Below, piece by piece: positions 1-8,281 of a DNA stretch of 64,000 nucleotides (positions are counted from its first letter, which is position 1; each line of letters starts with the position of its first letter). The stretch comes from Paenibacillus auburnensis (GTDB lineage Bacteria > Bacillota > Bacilli > Paenibacillales > Paenibacillaceae), in the NCBI RefSeq assembly GCF_927798115.1, contig NZ_CAKMMG010000006.1, positions 186,001-250,000 of the forward strand, in the 5' to 3' direction. Under the pieces are notes generated by a model. The model had not been told where the DNA came from and searched no databases. It saw nothing but the letters and a program-made list of their open reading frames with translations. The position numbers and the translations under genes were made by a program.

Positions 1-201
1 CGCATGTCCGGGCTGAAAATTGAATTCTATTGCATTTCATGCATTAGAATCAGGAAAATAGCAGTCAAAAGTAGATGTTATGGCAAATCTACTGTACAAC
101 CTGCAATAGAATGACCTTTGAGCTGCTGGATTGCTGCTTGTGATTGTACTAAGTGCAGCAGATTTCCATGGAGAATATCTTGCCGCCATGAGGAGGCCGG
201 A

Positions 202-1155
202 TCAGCCGCTCGCCTGGCAGGAGCCGGCTTCAGCGGCTCCGACCTGCGCCGCGGCGGCCAGCGGTGTCAGCACGCGCAGCGCGCCCGGCTCGCAGCGCAC
301 CGCCAGCGGCGCCGTGCCCAGCGGCTCGCCGTCGCCGATGGCGTGGCGGGGCTGCGCGAAGTGGACGGCTACGCTGCGTCCGCGCAGCATGGACACGAAG
401 GGCAGCGCCACATGCGTGCCCTTCAGCAGCGTCGGGAACAGCCGCAGCACCTGCCCGCGGCTGCACCCGTGGACGACGCAGACGTCGAGCAGGCCGTCAC
501 CGGCCTCCGCCTGCGGGCAGATCAGCAGCCCGCCGCCATAGCTTGGCAGGTTGCACACCGAGACGAGCCAGGCTTGCTCGAAGGCCTGCTCTTTGCCGTC
601 CAGGGTGACGCTGACGCGGCAGGGCTTGAAGGTCAGCAGCGTATGCAGGATGCCGATGATATAGGCCAGCTGCCCTGCACCGATGGCGTTGCACAGCCGC
701 TTGTAGCGGCTGTTGTTCACGTTCACGGCCACCTGGGCATCGAAGCCGCTGGCGACAGCGGTCAGGGTTAGCCCGCCGCTGCCGCTGAGCAGATCCGCTT
801 CCAGGCAGCGGTCCTGCAGCGCGGCGTCTAGCGCGGCCTCGATCGTCAGCGGGATGCCGAAGCCGCGGGCCGTGTCATTGCCCGAGCCGGCGGGGATGAC
901 CGCCAGCGGGACGCCTCTGCGCCGCAGCGCACCGAGGACGCTGTGGATCGTACCGTCGCCGCCGATAACGATCGCGGCGCGCCAGTCCTCACGGCGGGCC
1001 AGGGCATGAAGCACCTGCGCCTCCGCCTGCTCCAGGCTCCGGGTGAACAGAGCCTCATGAGCGATGCCGCGCGACTTCAGCAGGCCCTCCACCGTCTGCC
1101 AGGTCCGCTGTCCCGCACCGCCGCCGGAAGCGGGATTTATGATCAATAAATACAT
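202..1155 (-). CDS. diacylglycerol/lipid kinase family protein (DagK/YegS type)
   Basis: This is a soluble lipid kinase of the DAGK catalytic family, expected to phosphorylate diacylglycerol or a related lipid at the inner membrane face. The 317-residue protein opens with the nucleotide-binding NPASGGGAG segment (about residue 7), has the GGDGT motif near residue 65 and PAGSGNDTARGFG near residue 90. A GGAGGAAC ribosome-binding site sits just before the ATG at 1155; the frame stays open upstream to 1260, but that extension has no ribosome-binding site and does not resemble the family. Length is normal for DagK/YegS proteins. The exact lipid substrate cannot be read from the sequence. The gene lies downstream of and on the same strand as the DUF4870 gene. 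Confidence 0.9.
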   Translation of the reverse strand: MYLLIINPASGGGAGQRTWQTVEGLLKSRGIAHEALFTRSLEQAEAQVLHALARREDWRAAIVIGGDGTIHSVLGALRRRGVPLAVIPAGSGNDTARGFGIPLTIEAALDAALQDRCLEADLLSGSGGLTLTAVASGFDAQVAVNVNNSRYKRLCNAIGAGQLAYIIGILHTLLTFKPCRVSVTLDGKEQAFEQAWLVSVCNLPSYGGGLLICPQAEAGDGLLDVCVVHGCSRGQVLRLFPTLLKGTHVALPFVSMLRGRSVAVHFAQPRHAIGDGEPLGTAPLAVRCEPGALRVLTPLAAAAQVGAAEAGSCQASG

Positions 1156-1260
1156 GGATGTTCCTCCAGCCTGTAGATTCCTGTATGTCCTGATTCCATT
1201 GTACGGAGTAGACAGGCAAAAGGGAATCTCAAAAACATGGATCTCCGCAGGTGTGCGCAA

Positions 1261-1599
1261 TCACAGATGGCGGAGCTGGCTTTCTGCCAGATCTCCCGCC
1301 CAGGGAAGCTTATACCATCTTCCGCCCAAGGTGTGATAAATCATGAGCAGCCAGATGGCGAAGCTGCATAACGAGAGAATAGCACCGATCAGCGCACCGA
1401 GCAGGGGAATGAATCCGCTCATCACATGAATGATCATCAGCAGGCCGAACGTTATCAGCGACTGCAGTGCATGAAAGAGCACGAAGCGGCTGCGTTTCTC
1501 CAGAGCAAGAAACACGATCCCGCCGATAAAAGGGAAGAAGTAGCATACGCAAGCGGCAATATTTTCGGGTAGTCCTGTAGAAGATTTGAAAGGGGACAT
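1261..1599 (-). CDS. DUF4870 domain-containing membrane protein
   Basis: This 112-residue integral membrane protein has three hydrophobic segments. The first follows NIAACVCYFFPFIGGIVFL, and the FVLFHALQSL motif between the first two segments is characteristic of the DUF4870 (Tic20-like) family. Function is unknown. An AAGGAG lies 10 bases upstream of the ATG at 1599. A GTG nine bases further out (1608) is in frame but abuts the Shine-Dalgarno sequence, so ATG is preferred. The gene ends about 105 bp before the DagK start and may be cotranscribed with it. Confidence 0.8.
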   Translation of the reverse strand: MSPFKSSTGLPENIAACVCYFFPFIGGIVFLALEKRSRFVLFHALQSLITFGLLMIIHVMSGFIPLLGALIGAILSLCSFAIWLLMIYHTLGGRWYKLPWAGDLAESQLRHL

Positions 1600-1735
1600 A
1601 GCGCTCACTCTCCTTGTACTTGGAGAAGAAGGGGGGAGCCTGGCTATAACATCGTTAGCCAGATAAGTTGCCCTGCTCCTTCTTCACTATATAGATTAAA
1701 CCTGGGAAATAGGGATTAAGGGGGGAGTGGCGAAA

Positions 1736-1855
1736 GAGAAGTTTGGAACTGTAGGAGCGATAGCGACCGCCTTTGTCTACAGATTTTTACTACGAGCAGT
1801 GGGGATAATCAAGAAATCTGTAGACAACAGCGGCCGAAAGTCCAAACATTCTCTG
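1736..1855. repeat. hairpin repeat element, copy 1 (family shared with 28735-28858)
   Basis: This element lies in the roughly 340-bp gap between two minus-strand genes, and nothing else was recognised in the gap. Three nested helices are visible. The outer one pairs GAGAAGTTTGGA (about 1737-1748) with TCCAAACATTCTC (1841-1853), with one bulge. The inner one pairs GTCTACAGATTT (1775-1786) with AAATCTGTAGAC (1814-1825). The apical one pairs CTAC with GTGG. Conserved blocks shared with copy 2 are TTTGGAACTGTAGGAG, the CCGCCTTT segment and AACAGCGGCCG followed by AAGTCCAAA. The arm sequences differ between copies yet remain complementary within each copy. It could be a mobile repeat (MITE- or REP-like) or a structured RNA. 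Confidence 0.75.
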
Positions 1856-1942
1856 TAGTCACGACCTAACCCGAAATAGAAAATCACAAGTTGAATCTAT
1901 ATAGGAGCCTATGATTTGCCCGTACAAAGTATGTAACCGGTT

Positions 1943-2962
1943 TTAGGGTTTCATTGCCGGAATGACATACTGCTCAATCAGTCTGCGCGGATTCTTCCAC
2001 CGGTTTACTGCACTTTCTGCGGTGAAAATGACAGCGGCATCAAGGTCCGGCAGCAGCCAGATCTGCTGGCCCCCGTGGCCGTGGGCGAGCCGGTAGGGTT
2101 CACCGCTCATGCGTCCGTTCCAGAACTGATAGCCGTAATCCCCGTAAGCTGGATAGCCGGCAGCCTGTGCCGTGAAGGCCGCTTCCAGCCAATTCTGCGG
2201 GATGAGCTGCCGTCCTCCGTGCTTGCCGCCGTCCAGGAGGCAGATGGCGATTTTGGCGAGATCACGTGATGTGAGATATAGTCCGATGTGTCCCATGCTG
2301 TGGCCCTCCGGGCTGGGCAGCCATGCAGTATGGCTAATGTCCAGCGGCTCAAACAGATGCTGCCTGGCATAGGTGAACGCATCCTGTCCGGTGAATTCGC
2401 TGAGCATGACGGAGAGGAGATGCGAATCGCTGCTGCGGTATTGGAAACAGCCGATATTTTCGGCATCTATGGGTAAACTTAGAATATAGGACACCCAGCG
2501 GCGGCTGCGCTGCAGATTCCGGACAAGCGGCTCACCAAGCTTATTGCCAGTAATCCAGCGGAAGCCCGAGGTCATGGTCAGCAGATGATGAAGTGTAAGC
2601 TGTTCCAGCTGTGGTGCAGGGGGAGCCGCAAGATATTTACGCAGCGTATCCAGGACTTGGACATCGGTTCCCGGGATTTCTCCTCTGCCGATGGCAATGC
2701 CAGTGAGCATGGAGACGAAGCTTTTGGTGGCAGAGCGCAGATCATTCAGCATTCCCGCATGATGATTTCCGTAATACCGTTCAAATATCAGTTTCCCGTG
2801 GCGTACGACAAGCATACTATGCATCTTAGGAAATGCTTTGGTGATTTCCTTGTCAGCCTGCTCCAGCTGCCTGCTGCCGGTTCCGGTATCCTCCGGGTCA
2901 GTCTGCGGTACTGGGGGGGCCGCGCTATAAGGCGTGCTTAGCAGGGATAGCCGGTTATCCAT
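1943..2962 (-). CDS. serine hydrolase, beta-lactamase/class C family
   Basis: This 339-residue protein belongs to the serine beta-lactamase-like (PBP4*/AmpC-fold) hydrolases. The catalytic S-x-x-K is SATK at residues 77-80, a YRS segment near residue 170 fits the second motif, and HGHGG near residue 295 takes the place of the KTG-like third motif, as is usual in this family. No signal peptide is obvious, so it is probably cytoplasmic. Substrate is unknown; esterase or peptidase activity is more likely than antibiotic resistance. An AGGAAGGAG precedes the ATG at 2962. Confidence 0.85.
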   Translation of the reverse strand: MDNRLSLLSTPYSAAPPVPQTDPEDTGTGSRQLEQADKEITKAFPKMHSMLVVRHGKLIFERYYGNHHAGMLNDLRSATKSFVSMLTGIAIGRGEIPGTDVQVLDTLRKYLAAPPAPQLEQLTLHHLLTMTSGFRWITGNKLGEPLVRNLQRSRRWVSYILSLPIDAENIGCFQYRSSDSHLLSVMLSEFTGQDAFTYARQHLFEPLDISHTAWLPSPEGHSMGHIGLYLTSRDLAKIAICLLDGGKHGGRQLIPQNWLEAAFTAQAAGYPAYGDYGYQFWNGRMSGEPYRLAHGHGGQQIWLLPDLDAAVIFTAESAVNRWKNPRRLIEQYVIPAMKP

Positions 2963-3127
2963 AACGTTCTCCTTCCTGCGTTAGTGTCTATTTAAAGGAT
3001 TTTGGATGTGCTGATAGTGTATTTTAACCATAAGTTTGCCCTCTCCCCTGCTGTGGAAGACATAAATTTTTTAAAAAATCCATACGCATATTTTACAAGG
3101 AAAGGTGGAACTTGGCCTTGAATATGA

Positions 3128-3364
3128 TACAATATAACGATAAGGCCCGAAAGGAGTGATTCAGCTAGTGGCTCTTCGGGTAAGTAAAGTGTCAAGATGT
3201 CCTGCCTCAAGGCGTCTTACTCTCAGCCCAAATCACGACGAACCTGCTTCACCGGCAAGGCGGACCTCCAGAACTCTGGAATGATAGTCTAGGCGGATAA
3301 TGCAAGCCACGTATGTGTTACGGTTTCTGAACTTGCATTTCGAAGGTACGGCGGACTTTTCATC
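3128..3364 (+). other. structured leader or small RNA candidate
   Basis: The 455-bp space between the serine hydrolase and the next small gene has several local inverted repeats in one direction. They are CCCGAAAGGAG (3146-3156) against CTCTTCGGG (3172-3180), TCCAGA-AC-TCTGGA (3267-3280) and AATGCAAG (3299-3306) against CTTGCATT (3332-3339). AT-rich TACAAT/TATAAC sequence just upstream could be a -10 region, though no good -35 was found. The arrangement resembles a structured 5' leader of the gene at 3419. It does not match a riboswitch class that I recognise. Confidence 0.3.
3168..3284 (+). CDS. possible short basic peptide in the leader
   Basis: A GTG at 3168, 11 bases after AAAGGAG, opens a 38-codon frame ending at TGA 3282-3284. 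The product would be Arg/Ser/Pro-rich (it begins MALRVSKVSR). It overlaps the possible RNA structure described for this stretch, so it may be a leader peptide or simply chance. There is no recognisable domain. Confidence 0.18.
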   Translation: MALRVSKVSRCPASRRLTLSPNHDEPASPARRTSRTLE

Positions 3365-3418
3365 ATGCATTCTCTACAACGGAGCATTCATTTTCAATGT
3401 TTTGGGAGGGAACTGATC

Positions 3419-3607
3419 ATGGCAAGCAAAGGTCATAACGAAGTCAAGGAAAGTCTACGGGAAATGACACGCATTTTCCGGCCCAAAGATCCCAAGAAAT
3501 TTGTAAAGGAGTACGTCCGGAAGTATCGGATCACGGGAGGCTATGAAGAAGAGCTGACCATGGTCGTGGAGCATGAGCTGGGAAGAATCAACTCATCCGT
3601 CTCCTGA
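3419..3607 (+). CDS. small conserved hypothetical protein
   Basis: This 62-residue, charged, soluble protein starts MASKGHNEVKESLREMTRIF and is likely mostly helical. GGGAGGG lies 8 bases before the ATG at 3419. The frame remains open to 3365, but nothing upstream has a ribosome-binding site. I do not recognise a family. It is followed by a probable terminator at 3675-3719, so it seems monocistronic and separate from ctaC. Confidence 0.6.
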   Translation: MASKGHNEVKESLREMTRIFRPKDPKKFVKEYVRKYRITGGYEEELTMVVEHELGRINSSVS

Positions 3608-3674
3608 TACACACAGGATAGTGTTCTGATTTTGACGGCAGTAAAGTTGTAATTACATCCATGAGGATTCTCAT

Positions 3675-3719
3675 AAACCGTACCCGGGTGAAACGCTGCC
3701 TCTGGATGCGGTTTTTTTT
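3675..3719 (+). terminator. probable rho-independent terminator
   Basis: AAACCG pairs with CGGTTT around a loop that contains a CCCGGG palindrome, and the stem is followed by eight T. It ends the small gene at 3419-3607. Confidence 0.6.
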
Positions 3720-3887
3720 GCTTACTTTTTTTTGAAAAATGGTTCAAAGGCTTTCTAATTAGTCAAATGAATTAATAGACATAATTACATATGTATGCGT
3801 TTTACTATGGAAAGGGACTGTTTGCAAAATTTTTGTAAGCGCTATTAAATACTGTAATGACAAGCCTTCTGATCAACAAAAAAGACT

Positions 3888-3906
3888 TTGTGAACTTGTT
3901 GTGAAC
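3888..3906 (+). promoter_or_regulatory. tandem ResD-like boxes upstream of ctaC
   Basis: TTGTGAAC occurs at 3888-3895 and again at 3899-3906, exactly 11 bp apart and ending two bases before the ctaC -35. The ResD binding consensus in Bacillus is close to TTTGTGAAT, and ResDE controls cta genes there, so these are plausible activator sites. This is inference from the motif. Confidence 0.5.
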
Positions 3907-3908
3907 GA

Positions 3909-3937
3909 TTGACAAAACACCCCCTTAAACTTATATT
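3909..3937 (+). promoter_or_regulatory. sigma-A promoter of the ctaCDEF operon
   Basis: TTGACA (3909-3914), a 17-bp spacer and TATATT (3932-3937) form a strong promoter 68 bp before ctaC. The rest of the 3608-4005 gap holds the upstream terminator and the ResD-like boxes, with no gene. Confidence 0.75.
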
Positions 3938-4005
3938 AATAGTGATTGTTATAATTGACAGGAAAATACTCTACTCTACGAAATCGGGAAAAGCGGGGTT
4001 GATCT

Positions 4006-5052
4006 ATGATGAAAACGTGGCAGGCTGGAAAGCGGCTTCTTCCCTTGACCGCAACACTTGGACTCATTCTTGCCGGATGCGGACGGGAGGACCTGTCGGT
4101 ACTCAGACCGCAGGGACCTGCAGCCGAAAGCTCGTTCGATTTGATGAAGCTGGCGATCACCATCATGATTGTCGTACTGCTGATCGTCTTTTCCATTGCG
4201 GCTTATGTGCTTATCCGTTTCCGCAGAAAACCGGGGCAGCGCGAGATTCCCGAGCAGGTAGAGGGTAATTTCAAGCTGGAAGTGCTCTGGACAGTCATTC
4301 CGCTGATCCTGGTGGTTGTACTTGCCGTTCCTACGGTCAAAGCGGTATTTGCTGCCGGGAATGATCACTCGGATGATAAAAATGCGATTAAGGTTAAAGT
4401 AACCGGCCACCAGTACTGGTGGGAGTTCGAGTATACCGATTATGGCGTGAAGACGGCGCAGGATCTGGTGATCCCAGCCGGTAAGGATATTGCTTTTGAG
4501 CTGAGTACTGCGGATGTACTGCATTCGTTCTGGGTACCCTCCCTCGCGGGAAAAATGGATACCAACCCTGACGGCACGATTAACCGTTTCAGCTTCAGTG
4601 CGCCAAATGAAGGCGTTTACCGCGGCAAATGCGCGGAGCTGTGCGGGCCGTCCCACGGATTCATGGAATTCAAGGTGAAATCGGTCAGCGATGCCGAGTT
4701 TGAGCAGTGGCTGGCTTCGATGAAGTCCCCGGCTGTCCTGCCGGAAGATCCGGAGCTTGCCAAGAAATTCAGATCTGCCTGCCTGACCTGCCATGCCGTT
4801 GGGGACCAGGGTGTTGCGATGGGTCCCAACCTGACCGGGCTCGGCTCACGTGAGTCGGTAGCGGGCATTCTGCTGAATGACGATACGGGTGTAGACGGAG
4901 CCCCAATTCTGGATAATCTCAAAACCTGGCTGCATGATCCGCAAAGCGTCAAGCCCGGCAATAGAATGCCGGATCCGAAGAAGGATCTCGGATTGACCGA
5001 TGAAGAGATTGACGGAATCGCAGAGTATCTGGCCGGTTACACGCTGGACTAA
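4006..5052 (+). CDS. ctaC: cytochrome c oxidase subunit II with fused cytochrome c (caa3 type)
   Basis: Subunit II accepts electrons at the CuA centre and passes them to subunit I. The 348-residue precursor has a lipoprotein signal with lipobox LAGC (Cys25), two membrane segments (about 45-70 and 92-113) and a CuA domain with His173, Cys209, Cys213, His217 and Met220. A C-terminal cytochrome c domain carries CLTCH at residues 259-263. This fusion defines caa3-type oxidases, in which the tethered cytochrome c makes the enzyme a cytochrome c oxidase without a soluble donor. Two adjacent ATG codons (4006 and 4009) are equally possible starts, and the ribosome-binding site is weak. It is the first gene of ctaCDEF. 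Confidence 0.97.
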   Translation: MMKTWQAGKRLLPLTATLGLILAGCGREDLSVLRPQGPAAESSFDLMKLAITIMIVVLLIVFSIAAYVLIRFRRKPGQREIPEQVEGNFKLEVLWTVIPLILVVVLAVPTVKAVFAAGNDHSDDKNAIKVKVTGHQYWWEFEYTDYGVKTAQDLVIPAGKDIAFELSTADVLHSFWVPSLAGKMDTNPDGTINRFSFSAPNEGVYRGKCAELCGPSHGFMEFKVKSVSDAEFEQWLASMKSPAVLPEDPELAKKFRSACLTCHAVGDQGVAMGPNLTGLGSRESVAGILLNDDTGVDGAPILDNLKTWLHDPQSVKPGNRMPDPKKDLGLTDEEIDGIAEYLAGYTLD

Positions 5053-5103
5053 AAGCCTGCAGCGACAAGCGGAAGCAGCATATTTGAAAAGGGGGTAGGA
5101 ACC

Positions 5104-7020
5104 TTGGCTCAAACAGCGCAATCTTTGAATCACGCCCGGCCGCCTGAGGCGGGTCACAGCGTCAAACGCCATACGGGGCTAATGGACTGGATCACCACCG
5201 TCGATCATAAAAAAATCGCGATTCTGTACCTGTGGGCCGGAGGTTTGTTTTTCGGGATCGGCGGGCTTGAGGCTATTCTGATCCGCATCCAGCTGATTAA
5301 GCCGATGAATACCTTTCTGGATGCCCAGACGTTCAATGAATTAATCACGATGCACGGTACAACGATGATTTTTCTCGGGGTCATGCCCGTAATCTTCGCA
5401 CTGATGAATGCGGTTATTCCGCTGCAGATCGGCGCACGCGACGTTGCCTTCCCTTTTCTGAATGCGCTCGGCTTCTGGACCTTTCTGTTCGGCGGCCTTC
5501 TGCTCAATCTCAGCTGGATCATGGGCGGTGCGCCCGATGCCGGCTGGACATCATATACCCCGCTATCTACTTCAACCTACAGCGCCACTCACGGGGTGGA
5601 TTTCTATACGATAGGCCTACAGATTGCCGGACTCGGCACACTGATCGGCGGCATTAACTTTCTGGCGACCATCATCACGATGCGTGCACCGGGGATGTCC
5701 TATATGCGGATGCCGATGTTTGCCTGGACCACTTTTATCACTTCCGCTATTATCCTATTTGCTTTTCCCGCCATTACCGTAGGACTTGTACTGCTTACCT
5801 TTGACCGGATACTCGGAGCGAATTTCTTCGAGGTTGGCGCGGGAGGCAATCCGGTGCTCTGGCAGCATATTTTCTGGATCTTCGGCCATCCCGAAGTCTA
5901 TATTCTCATTCTGCCGGCTTTCGGCATTATTTCTGAAGTCATTCCGACCTTTGCGCGCAAAAGATTATTCGGCTACAGCTCAATGGTCTTCGCCACGATT
6001 CTGATTGCCTTCCTGGGCTTCATGGTCTGGGCGCATCATATGTTTACCACCGGCCTCGGCCCGGTAGCAAACGCGCTATTCTCCGTGTCTACGATGCTGA
6101 TTGCCGTTCCGACCGGGATCAAAATCTTCAACTGGTTGTTTACGATGTGGGGCGGACAGGTGCGCTTCACCACCCCGAATCTGTTTGCAGTAGGCTTCAT
6201 CCCTACCTTCACGATGGGCGGGGTAACAGGGGTCATGCTGGCTTCGGCTCCTGCTGATTTCCAGTTTCATGACACTTATTTCGTCGTCGCTCATTTTCAC
6301 TATGTCATTGTCGGCGGTCTGGTGCTCGGCCTGTTCGCCGGGCTGCATTACTGGTGGCCGAAAATGTTCGGACGGATGCTGGACGAGGGCCTGGGCAAAT
6401 GGACCTTCTGGACCTTTATTATCGGGTTCCATATGACCTTCTTCGTGCAGCACTTCCTTGGTCTGATGGGTATGCAGCGCCGCGTGTTCACGTATCTGCC
6501 TAACCAACAATTTGATCTCTTGAATCTGATTAGTACGATCGGCGCGGGGCTCATGGGTGTGGGAATGCTGTTTTTCCTGACGAATATCTTCCTCACTTCC
6601 AGAAAGCCTGCCGATGCGGCGGATGATCCGTGGGAAGACGGACGAACGCTCGAATGGACGATTCCCTCACCGCCGCCGGAGTATAACTTCAAGCAGACAC
6701 CGCTGGTGCGCGGTATCGATGCCTTCTGGAAGGAAAAAACCGCCGGACACAAAGGCATGACGCCATCTGAGCCTGTCGGATCGATTCATATGCCGTCGGC
6801 GACGATCCTGCCGTTCCTGATGTCCGTAGGGATTTTTATTGCCGGACTTGGATTTATGTTCAGCCGCGATACATTCAGCAGTGACGCTTTAAGCTTTCTC
6901 TTTAACAATTATATTGTTACCGGACTTGGACTTCTCATAACCTTCGGATCGATGCTGATGCGTTCGCTGTTTGACGATCACGGCTGGCATATCGAGCCCG
7001 AAGAGCTGGAAGGAAGGTGA
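5104..7020 (+). CDS. ctaD: cytochrome c oxidase subunit I
   Basis: This is the catalytic heme-copper subunit, which reduces O2 to water and pumps protons. The 638 residues carry the expected twelve or more membrane helices. ITMHGTTMIF contains a low-spin heme ligand, FGHPEVYILILP holds the CuB histidine and the His-Tyr cross-link, WAHHMFTTG holds the CuB histidine pair, and HFHYVIVGG holds further heme ligands. The start is TTG at 5104, preceded by GGGGGTAGGA; no ATG fits the family N terminus. The coding sequence ends in the same GGTGA that provides a possible GTG for ctaE, so the two are translationally close. Confidence 0.97.
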   Translation: MAQTAQSLNHARPPEAGHSVKRHTGLMDWITTVDHKKIAILYLWAGGLFFGIGGLEAILIRIQLIKPMNTFLDAQTFNELITMHGTTMIFLGVMPVIFALMNAVIPLQIGARDVAFPFLNALGFWTFLFGGLLLNLSWIMGGAPDAGWTSYTPLSTSTYSATHGVDFYTIGLQIAGLGTLIGGINFLATIITMRAPGMSYMRMPMFAWTTFITSAIILFAFPAITVGLVLLTFDRILGANFFEVGAGGNPVLWQHIFWIFGHPEVYILILPAFGIISEVIPTFARKRLFGYSSMVFATILIAFLGFMVWAHHMFTTGLGPVANALFSVSTMLIAVPTGIKIFNWLFTMWGGQVRFTTPNLFAVGFIPTFTMGGVTGVMLASAPADFQFHDTYFVVAHFHYVIVGGLVLGLFAGLHYWWPKMFGRMLDEGLGKWTFWTFIIGFHMTFFVQHFLGLMGMQRRVFTYLPNQQFDLLNLISTIGAGLMGVGMLFFLTNIFLTSRKPADAADDPWEDGRTLEWTIPSPPPEYNFKQTPLVRGIDAFWKEKTAGHKGMTPSEPVGSIHMPSATILPFLMSVGIFIAGLGFMFSRDTFSSDALSFLFNNYIVTGLGLLITFGSMLMRSLFDDHGWHIEPEELEGR

Positions 7021-7028
7021 ATCAGCCA

Positions 7029-7655
7029 ATGACAACCGCACATGCTGAAGCAGTGAAGGGAACGCTGCCGCACGAACCGGAAAAAGCGACACTGGAAGGC
7101 CGCAACAAGGTGCTTGCCTTCTGGCTGTTTCTCGGCGGGGAGGCTGTACTCTTCGGTACACTGTTCGCCACATTCCTGGCACTGCGCAATCAGACGAACG
7201 ATGGCCCGTCCGCGAATGAGCTGTTCCACCTGCCGCTGGTGGCAGCCGCGACGTTCCTGCTCCTGGTCAGCAGTCTGACCAGTGTGTTCGCTATCCAGGC
7301 GATGCACCGGAACCGCCCGGCTCTGCTGCGCTCCTGGCTGCTCGTTACTGTTGTGCTGGGTGCAGCCTTTCTCGGCCTGGAGATTTACGAGTTCAGTGAA
7401 TATGTGAGACATGAGAAATTCGGCATGACCACCAGTGCGTTCAGCTCGGCCTTCTATACGCTGGTCGGCTTCCACGGTGCACACGTTGCCTTCGGGATAC
7501 TCTGGATCTCCGTACTGATCGGCCAGCTGGTCCGCAAAGGGCTAACGGTGGTAACTGCGCCTAAAATTTATGTCTCGGCAATGTACTGGCATTTTATCGA
7601 TGTGGTGTGGGTGTTTATCTTCACCGTTGTATACCTGCTTGGAAAGGTGGGCTGA
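7029..7655 (+). CDS. ctaE: cytochrome c oxidase subunit III
   Basis: Subunit III stabilises subunit I. The 208-residue protein has five hydrophobic segments and the family signature YTLVGFHGAHVAFG with the adjacent WHFIDVVWVFIF. A GTG at 7017 overlapping the ctaD stop is in frame but sits directly on the Shine-Dalgarno sequence GAAGGAAGG. The ATG at 7029 has an 11-base spacing from it and is preferred. Confidence 0.95.
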   Translation: MTTAHAEAVKGTLPHEPEKATLEGRNKVLAFWLFLGGEAVLFGTLFATFLALRNQTNDGPSANELFHLPLVAAATFLLLVSSLTSVFAIQAMHRNRPALLRSWLLVTVVLGAAFLGLEIYEFSEYVRHEKFGMTTSAFSSAFYTLVGFHGAHVAFGILWISVLIGQLVRKGLTVVTAPKIYVSAMYWHFIDVVWVFIFTVVYLLGKVG

Positions 7656-7659
7656 AGCC

Positions 7660-7983
7660 ATGGTAACGGAACAGCATCCGCAAGAGGGCAGTGTGAAGCA
7701 CCGCCACCGGCAGGAGGGCCCTCAGCGGCATATCGTAGTGTTTATTTTCTCCGTCGTGCTGACCCTGATCGCGTTCGCGGCGGTAGCCGCGGGAGGCGTC
7801 AACGCTTCCTTTGCCGTCATTCTGCTGCTGGTCATGGCTGTCCTGCAGGTGTTTTTGCAGATGGGCTTCTGGATGCATCTGAAGGACAAGGGACATCTGA
7901 TGCCAATCATATTCATGCTGGGCGGCTTTTTTATCGCCGGTACCTGTATCGTGATGGCACTTTACTGGGTCTGGTGGGATTAA
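7660..7983 (+). CDS. ctaF: cytochrome c oxidase subunit IV (CtaF/CyoD-like)
   Basis: This 107-residue protein has a charged N terminus and three hydrophobic helices (from about residues 26, 53 and 83), matching the small subunit IVB of Bacillus caa3 and related oxidases. The ATG at 7660 lies 4 bases after the ctaE stop, and the ribosome-binding site (GGAAAGGTGG) lies inside ctaE. It is the last gene before a clear terminator. Confidence 0.92.
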   Translation: MVTEQHPQEGSVKHRHRQEGPQRHIVVFIFSVVLTLIAFAAVAAGGVNASFAVILLLVMAVLQVFLQMGFWMHLKDKGHLMPIIFMLGGFFIAGTCIVMALYWVWWD

Positions 7984-8027
7984 GGCGGCGATGAGAAGGG
8001 GCCGGCGGCAGCCGTCGCCTCTTTTTT
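7983..8027 (+). terminator. terminator of ctaCDEF
   Basis: AGGCGGCG (7983-7990) pairs with CGTCGCCT (8013-8020), with one G-T wobble, and a run of six T follows. Confidence 0.8.
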
Positions 8028-8090
8028 GATTTACGGGGAGTGGGGCGGCCGGATGGCTTCTGGATTCAGCTTCGTTTCTTCAGCGCTTTA

Positions 8091-8235
8091 ACTAGTGGGA
8101 AATTGTCCAGTTAATTGGCGTGTTTCTGCCCAAAAATGCAGATTAGGTGGAAATACTCCACCTACTTCTCCTGGAAAGCAGTGACTTGGCCAAAATGGAG
8201 CAAATTAGTTGGAGGTAATCACACTAACTGCCTGT
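8091..8235. repeat. dispersed palindromic repeat, locus X (three units)
   Basis: Three TTAG/TAG-anchored palindromes lie between ctaF and ctaG. Their TAG positions are 8093, 8144 and 8206, spacings of 51 and 62 bp. The middle unit is perfect: TAGGTGGA-AATAC-TCCACCTA. The first pairs TTAACT..GG with CC.AGTTAA, and the third pairs TTAGT with ACTAA. The same unit design and the same 51/62 spacing recur at 43130-43320, and the intervening sequence also aligns roughly. No gene is seen in 7984-8281. Confidence 0.65.
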
Positions 8236-8281
8236 AGATCTAGATCAACCCAATAACTCTGCACAAGGGAGGAATTGTACG

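Noticed and set aside
118..771. 217-codon plus-strand frame at the window start
   Set aside because: It is antisense to the lipid kinase in a G+C-rich stretch where several frames are open by chance.
3976..4794. 272-codon frame antisense to ctaC
   Set aside because: It lies wholly opposite a well-supported oxidase subunit and shows no family signature.
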